Source: Acinetobacter sp. 10FS3-1
GTDB taxonomy: Bacteria > Pseudomonadota > Gammaproteobacteria > Pseudomonadales > Moraxellaceae
Direction of reading: 5' to 3'
NCBI RefSeq assembly: GCF_013343215.1
Contig: NZ_CP039143.1
Location: 1,674,001 to 1,738,000, forward strand
DNA length: 64,000 nucleotides
Position 1 is the stretch's first letter. Each line of letters starts with the position of its first letter. Made by a program: the position numbers and the translations under genes. This document shows positions 1 through 7,505 of this stretch, one piece after another. Under the pieces are notes generated by a model. That model did no database searches. It had not been told where the DNA came from and saw nothing but the letters and a program-made list of their open reading frames with translations.

Positions 1-126
1 TCTCAATCAAGAAATATCGTTGAGAACCAGCTTGTCTATCGGAAATTCAAACGACTGTTTGCTGCTTTTATCGCACAGCTTGGCTTGCTTTATTTATTAT
101 ATTGGCTATATTTCATTCTATGTTAG
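1..126 (+). CDS. C-terminal tail of a membrane protein (partial)
   Basis: An open frame runs from the first base to a TAG at 124-126 and encodes the last 41 residues of a protein that begins outside the window. A basic stretch (residues about 13-18, with K, R and F) is followed by a hydrophobic helix rich in Leu, Tyr and Trp that ends at the C-terminus. This looks like a final membrane segment with its N-terminal side in the cytoplasm. The next small gene starts 18 bases later on the same strand, so the two may be co-transcribed. The family cannot be told from this fragment. Confidence 0.5.
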   Translation, partial: SQSRNIVENQLVYRKFKRLFAAFIAQLGLLYLLYWLYFILC

Positions 127-144
127 GTTGTGTATGAAGGCTCT

Positions 145-369
145 ATGAGTTTTTGGCAAAAGTTGTTTTCTGATGAACAACAGAATGATCACAAGAATCA
201 AATTGCTTGTGTTGAAAATGATTGCTCTTGCAAGACAAATGAACAGCTTCTTGAAGCACTATCTAAAGCAACTGAGGAAGATGTTATTATCGGAATCAAA
301 AAGGTTCTCGCTTCTCGCGGCTATAGCCGTAAAGAACTTAATGAACTTCAGCACCTGCCGCTGCAATAA
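145..369 (+). CDS. Small hypothetical protein, 74 aa
   Basis: The start is taken as the ATG at 145 because a GAAGG sequence lies just upstream (137-140); an in-frame GTG at 130 has no comparable ribosome site. The product is acidic to neutral with no membrane segment. It has a Cys-rich patch near residues 25-35 (three Cys within nine residues) and a helical second half (KATEEDVIIGIKKVLASRGY). A strong terminator follows directly. I do not recognise the family. The three Cys could bind a metal or form a disulphide, but no His or fourth Cys completes an obvious site. Confidence 0.7.
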   Translation: MSFWQKLFSDEQQNDHKNQIACVENDCSCKTNEQLLEALSKATEEDVIIGIKKVLASRGYSRKELNELQHLPLQ

Positions 370-392
370 GCAGCTTAGGTCACTTAAAAAAA

Positions 393-419
393 GCATTTGC
401 GCAAGCAAATGCTTTTTTT
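393..419 (+). terminator. Rho-independent terminator after the small gene
   Basis: A perfect 8-bp stem GCATTTGC / GCAAATGC with a GCAA tetraloop is followed by seven T. It lies 24 bases after the stop codon of the 74-aa gene and ends that transcription unit. Confidence 0.9.
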
Positions 420-493
420 ATCGCTGAACTTTAATTTTCTGATTTATTTTTAAACGACAACTGCCTATTTTTGAGGTCATTCCACTCCCTGGT

Positions 494-926
494 CGCTCAG
501 CTAGGCTGTGGTGAGACTGGCCAGAACGTTTTGCTTTAGAGTCAGTCGTGCATACTCACTTTAGCCGTTGGGGCTAAAGCAGGCCTGTGACAGAGGATAT
601 TTGAAATGTTGTCATATAAATAGTGACAATGAATATGCCACGTTGAACTCAACGACTGTACGTACTCATCAGCACAGAGCTGGAAAAAACGAGCAAGCGT
701 AATACGTACTAAAAATGGCTTACACACTGAAATTCATCCCCCTACCGGTATTTGAGGCAGCATAACAGGATTTCTTCTGGCTGATGGACAGACTCATGAT
801 TTAAATGCTGCTGATGAGCTACTGGACTTATTAAACCAGACTTAGCGCATGGACGAAGTTTACAATTCCAGAGCACTGGTGATTGATCCAATTCATAAAA
901 TCAATGGTCAGGTTGATGCCATCTAA
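494..926 (+). pseudogene. Decayed IS5-type transposase remnant
   Basis: Translated fragments in three frames match the order of motifs of IS5-family transposases. Around 512-580 the frame reads DWPERF then HTHFSRWG (family: RDLPERFG, RFSRW). Around 595-615 it reads RIFEMLS. From 630 it reads DNEYATLNSTTVRTHQHRAG, containing the first catalytic Asp region, here changed to Asn. From 705 it reads TEIHPPTG and GFLLADGQTHDL (family: TKIH, LTGGQAHDL). Stops and frameshifts separate the pieces, so no protein can be made. Terminal repeats were not found. The remnant abuts the intact IS at 1021, so this spot has taken at least two insertions. Confidence 0.75.
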
Positions 927-1030
927 AAATTTTGAAGTAAACATCAAGGCCGGTTGACACTTCTTCTATATTTACAAGGTGAGAGTTCTATTTCGCCAGA
1001 ATTTTTGCTGCTTCATATTAGGGCGTGTCC

Positions 1031-1495
1031 TCATTTGGCTTTACACCAAATAAACATGCAAGAAATGTAAATTATAGAATGATAATTTCGTGCAAGCTTA
1101 TCAAATCGGGTAGCAATAGCACGGAAATGTTTTAATCTCGCAAATGCATTTTCAACTAAATGTCTTAATTGATATAGATATTTATCAAACTCCTTATTAG
1201 ACCTCTTACTATTTGATCTCATTGGAATAATGGAAATCATATCCTTATTCTGGGCATATATTCTAATCTGCCCAGCATCATACCCCTTATCAGCAATAAG
1301 ATAAGTTGCCTCGTCTACAGTATCAATCAGTTGTTTTGCAACCTGACTGTCGTGGACGTCACCCCCAGTGATTTTAAAATCAATCGGTAATCCATTCGCG
1401 TCGGTTGCAAGATGTATTTTTGTTGTTCGTCCACCACGTGATTGTCCAATTGCTCTTTTGAAACCATGCCGAGCTCCACTTGCATGTTGATGCAC
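1031..1495 (-). CDS. IS5-family transposase OrfB (catalytic half)
   Basis: This frame carries the DDE nuclease. The first Asp sits in FIDGSY, upstream of the first ATG at 1495, which shows that OrfB must be read as part of the OrfA-OrfB fusion from about 1555. The second Asp is in LIADKGYD and the Glu in RHLVENAFARLKHF; RGGRTTKIHLATD is also typical. The true coding segment is therefore 1031 to about 1555. It runs to within ten bases of the left inverted repeat. I see no internal stop, so the catalytic core is intact. Confidence 0.88.
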   Translation of the reverse strand: MHQHASGARHGFKRAIGQSRGGRTTKIHLATDANGLPIDFKITGGDVHDSQVAKQLIDTVDEATYLIADKGYDAGQIRIYAQNKDMISIIPMRSNSKRSNKEFDKYLYQLRHLVENAFARLKHFRAIATRFDKLARNYHSIIYISCMFIWCKAK

Positions 1496-1782
1496 GCGTA
1501 TGTAGCTTCCGTCAATGAATACCCATTCTTGATCCAGGACGCCTCGTAATCTAAAAAAAATTTATCCCACAATCCCTTGCTTGCCCAACGATTAAAGCGA
1601 TTGTAAGCAGTTTGCCAAGGACAAAATTCTTGGGGAATATCCCGCCATGTGGCGCCTGTACGCAGTTTCCATAAGATCGCTTCCATGATATTTCTACTAT
1701 TCTTTGAACAGTAGCAACCATGTAATCGCATAGTATCTTGAATTTTCTGCCGGATATCATCGGTAAGAAGAGTGCGTGCCAT
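1327..1782 (-). CDS. IS5-family transposase OrfA (frameshift upstream half)
   Basis: The N-terminal half of the transposase starts at the ATG at 1782 and has the DUF4096-like helix-turn-helix domain (motifs ILWKLRTGATWRDIPQEF and YNRFNRW). In this frame the useful coding ends near 1555; the remaining 75 or so codons to the stop at 1327 are probably out-of-frame read-through. A minus-1 slip on U8 (1560-1553) joins it to the catalytic half, giving FFRLRGVLDQEWVFIDGSY across the junction. The fused enzyme would be about 250 residues. Production by programmed frameshifting or polymerase slippage is known for this IS group; here it is inferred from the sequence. Confidence 0.85.
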   Translation of the reverse strand: MARTLLTDDIRQKIQDTMRLHGCYCSKNSRNIMEAILWKLRTGATWRDIPQEFCPWQTAYNRFNRWASKGLWDKFFLDYEASWIKNGYSLTEATYACINMQVELGMVSKEQLDNHVVDEQQKYILQPTRMDYRLILKSLGVTSTTVRLQNN

Positions 1783-1858
1783 TGAAAATGTAGAAATAAA
1801 AATAACTCAAAGGAGGATTTTAAGTATTTAAAACCAATTCTTCAAATGAGGACACGCT

Positions 1859-2200
1859 CTAGATTTCTAAAAGAAATGATTCACCTTTAGAGCAATCACC
1901 ATTAAGCCATTGCCAATTTTCTATGAGTTTAATTTTTCCATTATTCTGGATTTCAATCTCAGTATTACACTGCCCTACACGTAATTCATTCTTTTCATTT
2001 ATGTGATGGTAGCTCATTGTAAATGTGCTTTCAGAAGTCATGAAACCTATTAAATGTCCACTTATAATCCGACCTCCAGAATATGTAGCTTCTATTTGTT
2101 TACCAACTTGCTGATAGTGAAAAATAGTTTCACAGGATACTTCTCCATTCGCTGTATTGTTAGTATTCATGAATTTTTTATTATTCAGCAGTAATTTCAT
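1859..2200 (-). CDS. Small protein of the family often labelled N-acetylglutamate synthase
   Basis: The 113-residue product has the motifs of a small family of unknown activity that databases often name n-acetylglutamate synthase: NGEVSCETIFHYQQ, ATYSGGRIISGHLIG, a YHHINEKNELRVGQC stretch, and a terminal WQWLNGDCSKGESFLLE. It shares nothing I can see with the arginine-pathway enzyme ArgA, so the name should not be trusted. The stop codon TAG is formed from the TA target site plus the first G of the neighbouring IS, so the original C-terminus may have been a few residues different. The start is ATG 2200, with a weak GGGAT upstream; ATG 2168 is an alternative. Confidence 0.75.
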   Translation of the reverse strand: MKLLLNNKKFMNTNNTANGEVSCETIFHYQQVGKQIEATYSGGRIISGHLIGFMTSESTFTMSYHHINEKNELRVGQCNTEIEIQNNGKIKLIENWQWLNGDCSKGESFLLEI

Positions 2201-2327
2201 TTTTATCCCAAGATTTCCTAAAATTAATATAGACCTGATGAATTTATAAAAATAAATTTAAAATGACATGCATTTTCTTAATCAATATCCGGGCAACTGA
2301 TTATAAAAATGTCTCATTTTCAAATAG

Positions 2328-2747
2328 TCACACCGCTTGCTGGGCCAAAAACTTCTCAATGGCCATTTGTGCTATTTCAGTATCCTGAAATGATTTCGCC
2401 CCAGAAACACCCATCGCCCCCACCAGTTGGCCTTGATATAAAATCGGCTCTCCACCTTCTAGCATGCCCGAAAAACTTTCCATAGTCAGAAAACCCATTT
2501 GACCACCTTTAATCATATCTTCGAATAGTTTGGATGGACGGCCACTTATGGCTGAGCATTTTGCTTTTTCAATTGCCAGATTTGCAGTCATTGGTGAACT
2601 GCCATCCATACGCTTCATTACCAGCAAATGACCGGTTTCATCCATAACCGCAATACTGACCTTAAAATTGTTCTGCATGGCATATTGATATGCCTGATCT
2701 AATAAAAATTCGGCATCATTTAAAGTCAGATAATGTTTGGTGTGCAT
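2328..2747 (-). CDS. GlcG/HbpS family (DUF336) heme-binding-like protein
   Basis: The 139-residue protein is a single DUF336 domain. It shows the family order: LTLNDAEFLLDQA at the N-terminus, VSIAVMDETGHLLVMKRMDG in the middle, AIEKAKCSA, then GGEPILYQGQLVGAMGVSG near the C-terminus. Members are small cytoplasmic or secreted proteins; some (HbpS) bind heme and others lie in glycolate or propanediol loci. No signal peptide is seen. It lies downstream of hemL on the same strand, but the hemL terminator separates them. A link to heme is suggestive only. Confidence 0.85.
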   Translation of the reverse strand: MHTKHYLTLNDAEFLLDQAYQYAMQNNFKVSIAVMDETGHLLVMKRMDGSSPMTANLAIEKAKCSAISGRPSKLFEDMIKGGQMGFLTMESFSGMLEGGEPILYQGQLVGAMGVSGAKSFQDTEIAQMAIEKFLAQQAV

Positions 2748-2776
2748 CCCTCTTTTTCCTTGTTCAAGATCTCTAT

Positions 2777-2803
2777 AAAAAAAGCCCGAAAGAATTCAGG
2801 CTT
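2777..2803 (-). terminator. Terminator of hemL
   Basis: Read on the minus strand, AAGCCTGAA and TTCGGGCTT form a stem with one mismatch and a short loop, followed by seven T. It lies 27 bases after the hemL stop. Confidence 0.85.
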
Positions 2804-2829
2804 AAATAAATAGCAGAAAACTAAAAAGT

Positions 2830-4131
2830 TTAGGCTTTCATTTCGGCAAACGTCTCAGCCGCAGCCTGAAGCGTAAAGGCAATATCGTCATCACTGTGTG
2901 CTGCTGAAATAAAGCCAGCTTCAAAAGCGGATGGCGCCAGATTTACTCCACGTTTTAACATACCGTGGAAGAATTTACGGAAAGCATCAACATCACATTT
3001 CAACATGGAATCAAAACTGGTGATGTCTACCTGATCCGTGAAATACAGACCGAACATGCCGCCCACTTGTTGAGTCTTGAATGGAATACCCGCTTCATCT
3101 GCTGCCGCTTGCAAGCCTGTAAGAAGTTTTTCAAGTTGTGCAGTCAGTTTTTCATAGAAGCCTGGCTCGCGCAGATGTTTAAACATCTCAATACCTGCAC
3201 GCATTGCCAGCGGGTTACCAGACAATGTGCCTGCCTGATAGACCTTACCAAGTGGTGCGATGCACTCCATGACTTCTCGTTTACCACCAAAAGCACCCAC
3301 TGGCAGACCAGCCCCAATGATTTTACCTAGAGTCGTTAAGTCTGGCGTAACCCCATAATGCGCCTGTGCACCGCCTAGTCCGACCCGGAAACCGGTCATG
3401 ACTTCATCAATAATAAATACCGAACCGTGCTCATCACACACGTCACGAATCGCTTGCAAAAATCCTTCAACGGGTGCAACCAGGTTCATATTACCTGCAA
3501 CTGGCTCGACAATTACACCGGCAATTTCAGAACCGAACTTGGCAAAGCATTCTTTTAAAGTTGCAATATCATTGTATGGCAGCGTTAAAGTATGTTTGGC
3601 AAAATCAGCCGGCACACCTGCCGATGTCGCCTCGCCCTCACCTGTAGTCAAAAGACCTGAGCCGGCTTTGACTAGCAGAGAGTCGGAATGACCATGGTAA
3701 CAGCCTTCAAATTTGACAATCTTGTCACGGCCTGTATAACCACGTGCCAGACGGATCGCAGTCATGGTCGCTTCAGTACCCGAGTTGGTCATACGAACCA
3801 ATTCAATTGATGGCATGATGTCACAGATAATATCTGCCAGTGTCGTTTCATGCACGGTCGGCGCACCAAAGCTCAAGCCGTCTACAGCGGCATCTTGTAC
3901 AGCCTTAATAATCGCAGGATGTGCATGGCCCAAAATCATTGGCCCCCACGAACCAACGTAGTCTACATAGCGTTTACCATCGACATCATAGAGATAAGCC
4001 CCTTGCGCCTTCTCAATAAAAACTGGCGTACCGCCTACGCTATTAAATGCACGCACTGGTGAGTTCACGCCGCCTGGAATATGTTTACTGGCCTGTTTAA
4101 ACAATTGCTCTTGCTTTGGAGATAAGCTCAT
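2830..4131 (-). CDS. hemL: Glutamate-1-semialdehyde 2,1-aminomutase
   Basis: HemL moves the amino group of glutamate-1-semialdehyde to make 5-aminolevulinate, the precursor of heme and other tetrapyrroles, in the cytoplasm. The 433-residue protein is a class III PLP aminotransferase. Visible motifs are [15 protein letters not shown] and CYHGHSD for phosphate and ring binding, [10 protein letters not shown] with the PLP-contacting Asp, and [17 protein letters not shown] with the Schiff-base Lys near residue 265. The ATG at 4131 (MSLSPKQ) is preferred over a TTG at 4143 because relatives start there. It follows thiE with a gap of about 45 bases and has its own terminator, so the two form a likely transcription unit. 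Confidence 0.97.
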   Translation of the reverse strand: MSLSPKQEQLFKQASKHIPGGVNSPVRAFNSVGGTPVFIEKAQGAYLYDVDGKRYVDYVGSWGPMILGHAHPAIIKAVQDAAVDGLSFGAPTVHETTLADIICDIMPSIELVRMTNSGTEATMTAIRLARGYTGRDKIVKFEGCYHGHSDSLLVKAGSGLLTTGEGEATSAGVPADFAKHTLTLPYNDIATLKECFAKFGSEIAGVIVEPVAGNMNLVAPVEGFLQAIRDVCDEHGSVFIIDEVMTGFRVGLGGAQAHYGVTPDLTTLGKIIGAGLPVGAFGGKREVMECIAPLGKVYQAGTLSGNPLAMRAGIEMFKHLREPGFYEKLTAQLEKLLTGLQAAADEAGIPFKTQQVGGMFGLYFTDQVDITSFDSMLKCDVDAFRKFFHGMLKRGVNLAPSAFEAGFISAAHSDDDIAFTLQAAAETFAEMKA

Positions 4132-4176
4132 GGATGCACTCAACTAAAAAATGAAATATAAACAAAAAAAATCAAA

Positions 4177-4797
4177 TTAAACTGTTTCTGCAAACAATGC
4201 AGCCCACGCATTTACACGCGCAGGAATGTCTTGAACCGCTAAGGCTAATATATCACTGATCACCGCACAAAGGTCAGCCCCTGCTTCAATCACGGCCTGA
4301 GAGTTTTCTACGCTTAACCCCCCAATTGCACAAATCGGCAACTGATATTTTGCTTTCGCCTGCTTTAGCGTTTCAAGCCCGATATTACCTGCTTCAGGTT
4401 TGGTATCGGTGGCATAGATCGCCCCGAAAGCGACATAAGTGGCGCCATCAGCAATCGCTTTGTCTGAAAGTTCAATTGAATTATTGCATGAACGTCCAAT
4501 AATTGCGCCATGTGGCAAACGTCCAGCAGCGTCGGAAATCTCACCATCCGACTGTCCCAGATGCACCCCCAAGCCGAATTTTTCTGCCATAGCCAGATCA
4601 TCATTAATCACAAAAGGTGTCCGGTATTTCTCTGCTAACGCTTTTATTAGCTCAACTTCTGCGTCTTGATCCGGTTTTGCCACTTTTTTACGGCGGTATT
4701 GCAAGATCGCAATATGGCCTGTCGCCAAGGCTGCTTCGAGTTTCTCTAATAAAAGTTCCAATGCATCATCATTGGTAATTAAATATAGACCGCGCAT
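4177..4797 (-). CDS. thiE: Thiamine-phosphate synthase
   Basis: ThiE joins the pyrimidine (HMP-PP) and thiazole (THZ-P) moieties to form thiamine phosphate. The 206-residue TIM barrel shows LYLITND at the first strand, LQYRRKK (family: hQxRxK, phosphate contact), FVINDD, GVHLGQSDG, YVAFGAIYAT with a TK pair after it, and CAIGGL near the C-terminus. The start is set at ATG 4797 (MRGLYLI); an upstream in-frame GTG at 4809 is not supported by a ribosome site. It is not linked to thiS-thiG, which lie at 46.7-47.7 kb. No TPP riboswitch is visible upstream. Confidence 0.95.
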   Translation of the reverse strand: MRGLYLITNDDALELLLEKLEAALATGHIAILQYRRKKVAKPDQDAEVELIKALAEKYRTPFVINDDLAMAEKFGLGVHLGQSDGEISDAAGRLPHGAIIGRSCNNSIELSDKAIADGATYVAFGAIYATDTKPEAGNIGLETLKQAKAKYQLPICAIGGLSVENSQAVIEAGADLCAVISDILALAVQDIPARVNAWAALFAETV

Positions 4798-5223
4798 CGT
4801 ACTCGCCACTAATAGAATGGCTCTATTATAGCCCGAAGCGTTGTTATTTTTGTGGTTCAGTGAAGTAAACCGCTGAATATCAAAGCCTGAATCTATTTTT
4901 ATCTAAGGGGAGACAGTGGACTTGTTCTCCAACCTCAAAAGTCTTTTTATAAGTAGAAAAGTTATGTAATCATCTGCTGTATAAAAAATTTGGCCCATTG
5001 CTGTCACCGACAGCTTGATCGATTCAGTATTTTTAGGCATAAAAAAAGCCCGGAGAAGGTCGCTCCAGGCTTGGAAAACTGGTTGATTCAGAATAATTTA
5101 CCTTGATAAAAACCTCAACTAAGTCATATCACGATTAATAAAATAATAAAATTTCGCTTACAAGTCTTTTTATCTGTTTGCACTTATCCATTAAAGCACT
5201 ATTCAATAAAACATGGATATGAA
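4798..5223. other. Gene-free stretch between thiE and the DUF962 gene
   Basis: No convincing open frame is present on either strand. The stretch holds the region upstream of thiE and, at 5041-5072, a terminator-like hairpin facing the minus strand. The remainder is AT-rich and I see no riboswitch, tRNA or repeat in it. Confidence 0.6.
5041..5072 (-). terminator. Terminator downstream of the DUF962 gene
   Basis: On the minus strand AAGCC(T)GGAG and CTCC(G)GGCTT pair around a seven-base loop and are followed by seven T. It lies about 150 bases beyond the stop of the gene ending at 5224, an unusually long distance, but no other minus-strand gene lies between. Confidence 0.75.
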
Positions 5224-5655
5224 TTAAACAGAAATTTTATCGTATTGAGTATCAATCAAACTGATATTCATCCGTAACACATCAGCAAACATACGCCAGT
5301 CAGAAATAAAGCTGTAGAAAGGCTGCTTGAAGCTGGCCGGTTTATTTTTTTCAAAAACAAAATGTCCAATCCATGCGCAGGCATAACCTGAAAGCAGCCC
5401 ATAAGTCAGATATTTGGCCTTACGCTGACGAAGCGCCTTGCTAAAAAAATAAAGTCCTATACTGCTTCCCGTAATATGCAGACGACGGCTCATAATGTGG
5501 CGATGTTCAGTCAGATAAAATCGGTAAAATTCATGATAATCACGAATGGGCATTTGCGGAGACGCCGCAACTATATTTCCCTGCTCTACTTGAATCGGTG
5601 CATTCATAACATCATCCTGAAGTCTTTCTGCAACATTAGCGCATAATTTGGACAA
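5224..5655 (-). CDS. DUF962 (Mpo1/YGL010w-like) membrane protein
   Basis: The 143-residue protein has the DUF962 pattern: an N-terminal FYLTEHRHIMSRRLHITG block with conserved His, two short hydrophobic segments (SSIGLYFFSKAL and YLTYGLLSGYACAWIGHFVF), then FEKNKPASFKQPFY and SDWRMFADVL. The yeast relative Mpo1 is an Fe-dependent 2-hydroxy fatty acid alpha-dioxygenase, and its His residues are kept in this family; activity in bacteria is inferred only. The ATG at 5655 gives a 35-residue extension before the domain; ATG 5607 is an alternative start. It stands alone, with about 270 bases to the divergent CYTH gene. Confidence 0.85.
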   Translation of the reverse strand: MSKLCANVAERLQDDVMNAPIQVEQGNIVAASPQMPIRDYHEFYRFYLTEHRHIMSRRLHITGSSIGLYFFSKALRQRKAKYLTYGLLSGYACAWIGHFVFEKNKPASFKQPFYSFISDWRMFADVLRMNISLIDTQYDKISV

Positions 5656-5925
5656 TTAAAAGACTGTTCATCCTATAGTCTCAATCTCATTCTGGGTCTA
5701 TTAATTACTGAATTTTCTAGTATTAAATAAACATATACCTATGAAATTTTATATTAATTTCTTTAATCAGCACTTTTTCCCTTTGGTCAAGTCTTACATG
5801 TGATTTGAATTTGGTTACAATCTGCTGCTTAAAAATCTAAAAATATTTCCGCGATCTTTCGCAACCTCATTACAGCAAGCAGGCTTCAGTCTTATTTGAA
5901 TAGCTGAGCAGACAGGATAATTATC

Positions 5926-7383
5926 ATGGTTGAAGTTGAACTCAAGTTTCAGATTCCGGCAGCACGCCGTCAAGCCCTGCTCAAGGCACTTGATCCTAAG
6001 AAATCGCAACAGATCCAGCTTCAGGCCAAATATTATGATACCGCTGACCGTCAGTTAGCTCAGCATGGTGTGGCATTGCGTCAACGCCTTGAAGGAACAC
6101 GCTGGATCCAGACTCTAAAAGCAGCTGGCAAAAGTCATATCGAACGCTTTGAGCATAATCATGATTTTGGAGAACTGGCTCATTCGCCTGAACTGGAGCT
6201 GGGTATTTATCAGCAGTGTCCTGAAGCTCAGGAAATTCTGGTGGGTGCCCTAGGGCAACAATTTGACCATCTAAAACTTCAGTTTGAAACGGATATTGTA
6301 CGTACCTTACGTGTCATTGAGTATGAAGACAGCCAGATTGAAGTCAGTCTGGATGTTGGTCATATCCGCACGCCAGATGCTGAACAGGACGTACACGAGG
6401 TCGAGTTTGAGCTTAAACAGGGTTCTGTGCAAAACCTGCTGGCTATGAGCTTTGAATGGGTCAAAAAATATCAGCTCTGGCTGGATGTACGCAGCAAGGC
6501 TGAAATAGGCAATCTCCTGGCCAGTGCCCAAACGGTTAGCCCGGCAACACAGGCTAAAGAATTTCAGCTGAGCAAAAAATCCAGTGCAGGCGAGAATCTA
6601 TGCAGCCTGATTGCCCAACAGATGCAGCATCTTTTACCTAATATTGCGGCCATATCGGCGCATGTGGCTGAACAGGAGCACATTGAGCAGGCACAACAGG
6701 CCCTGCATCATCTCCATTTAAGTCTGCTACTGTTTAAGGACTGGCATACAGGCGTTTCGGATAAATGGGCACATCAGCTGGAAGCATTTAAAAAACAGTT
6801 TGAACATTTACAGCATTTGCAACATATGCAAAACACGCTGGCCAGTTTCCTGCAAAATCCAACCACCGCAGAAAACCTGACCAAAGATATTCTGTATGCT
6901 CAGGAGAAACTGAATCATCTGGTGAAATCCACCCAAAATGTGCATCATTATCTGGAATTGCTGATTTTCAGTTTAAGCGGCCATCAGAAATCCGGGCCAG
7001 ATCTGAAAACTGCAGCACAAACCTGTCTACAACAACAGTATAAAGCCTTGCAAGAACAAATGAATCAAACAGATAGTGCCGATTTTGACAGTCTGGATCA
7101 GTTGTCGATGCGTATTCAGGAACTGAAATTCAGCTTCCCGATTTTGACGCATGTCTATGATGTAAAGAATCTGCAAAAATACAGCAAGGCTTTGAATGAT
7201 GCCCAGCAAGCCGCCCAAGAATATCAAACTCTGGCATCTTCAGCGCTTTATATCCAGCAGACTGAACTGGAAGCCAGTGACTGGTTTGTTCTGGGCTGGC
7301 TGACCGCCAAGCAGGAAGTTTATGCACAAAAGCTGCTAGAAACGACCGAACAGTTTCTGGTCAGTCGCAAATTTCTTAAATAA
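5926..7383 (+). CDS. CYTH domain protein with a diverged CHAD region (first of a pair)
   Basis: The 485-residue protein has an N-terminal CYTH (triphosphate tunnel) domain, residues about 1-200, with the defining EVELKF (ExExK) motif at residues 3-7, ALRQRLEG, TLKAAGK, and an EVEFELKQG strand. CYTH enzymes hydrolyse triphosphate or polyphosphate with a divalent metal. The C-terminal half should be a helical CHAD domain, but the signature arginines are gone: residues about 252-266 read IEQAQQALHHLHLS, where the next gene has HQARVAVRRLRS. It is followed by a terminator and then a tandem paralog. The start is ATG 5926, with AGGA nine bases upstream. Confidence 0.88.
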   Translation: MVEVELKFQIPAARRQALLKALDPKKSQQIQLQAKYYDTADRQLAQHGVALRQRLEGTRWIQTLKAAGKSHIERFEHNHDFGELAHSPELELGIYQQCPEAQEILVGALGQQFDHLKLQFETDIVRTLRVIEYEDSQIEVSLDVGHIRTPDAEQDVHEVEFELKQGSVQNLLAMSFEWVKKYQLWLDVRSKAEIGNLLASAQTVSPATQAKEFQLSKKSSAGENLCSLIAQQMQHLLPNIAAISAHVAEQEHIEQAQQALHHLHLSLLLFKDWHTGVSDKWAHQLEAFKKQFEHLQHLQHMQNTLASFLQNPTTAENLTKDILYAQEKLNHLVKSTQNVHHYLELLIFSLSGHQKSGPDLKTAAQTCLQQQYKALQEQMNQTDSADFDSLDQLSMRIQELKFSFPILTHVYDVKNLQKYSKALNDAQQAAQEYQTLASSALYIQQTELEASDWFVLGWLTAKQEVYAQKLLETTEQFLVSRKFLK

Positions 7384-7401
7384 ATCTCATCAAAGAGTTT
7401 C

Positions 7402-7425
7402 AAGCACGCTACGGCGTGCTTTTTT
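7402..7425 (+). terminator. Terminator between the two CYTH-CHAD genes
   Basis: AAGCACGC and GCGTGCTT pair around a TACG loop, followed by a T run. It lies 18 bases after the first gene, so the second gene needs its own promoter in the 80 bases that follow. Confidence 0.88.
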
Positions 7426-7505
7426 GTTGCAGAAGTGCCTCACACAGCTATGGATCTTTGGGATATATTGAATGCTATCCCGTTACATCGTGCAGGTGTG
7501 ATCCG

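Larger units (their letters stand above)
1021..1859 (-). mobile_element. IS5-family insertion sequence (IS427-like group), 839 bp
   Basis: The ends are near-perfect inverted repeats: the left end begins GGGCGTGTCCTCATTTG and the right end, read inward, GAGCGTGTCCTCATTTG. The dinucleotide TA occurs directly outside both ends (1019-1020 and 1860-1861) and fits a 2-bp target duplication. The transposase is split over two overlapping frames on the minus strand, with a run of eight A (1553-1560; U8 in the mRNA) at the crossover. Size, split frames and target site fit the IS427-like part of the IS5 family. All three DDE residues are present, so the element may be active. Confidence 0.9.

Noticed and set aside
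1551..1760. Third open frame inside the IS5-family element
   Set aside because: It is a shadow frame with no transposase motif; the frameshift product uses the other two frames.
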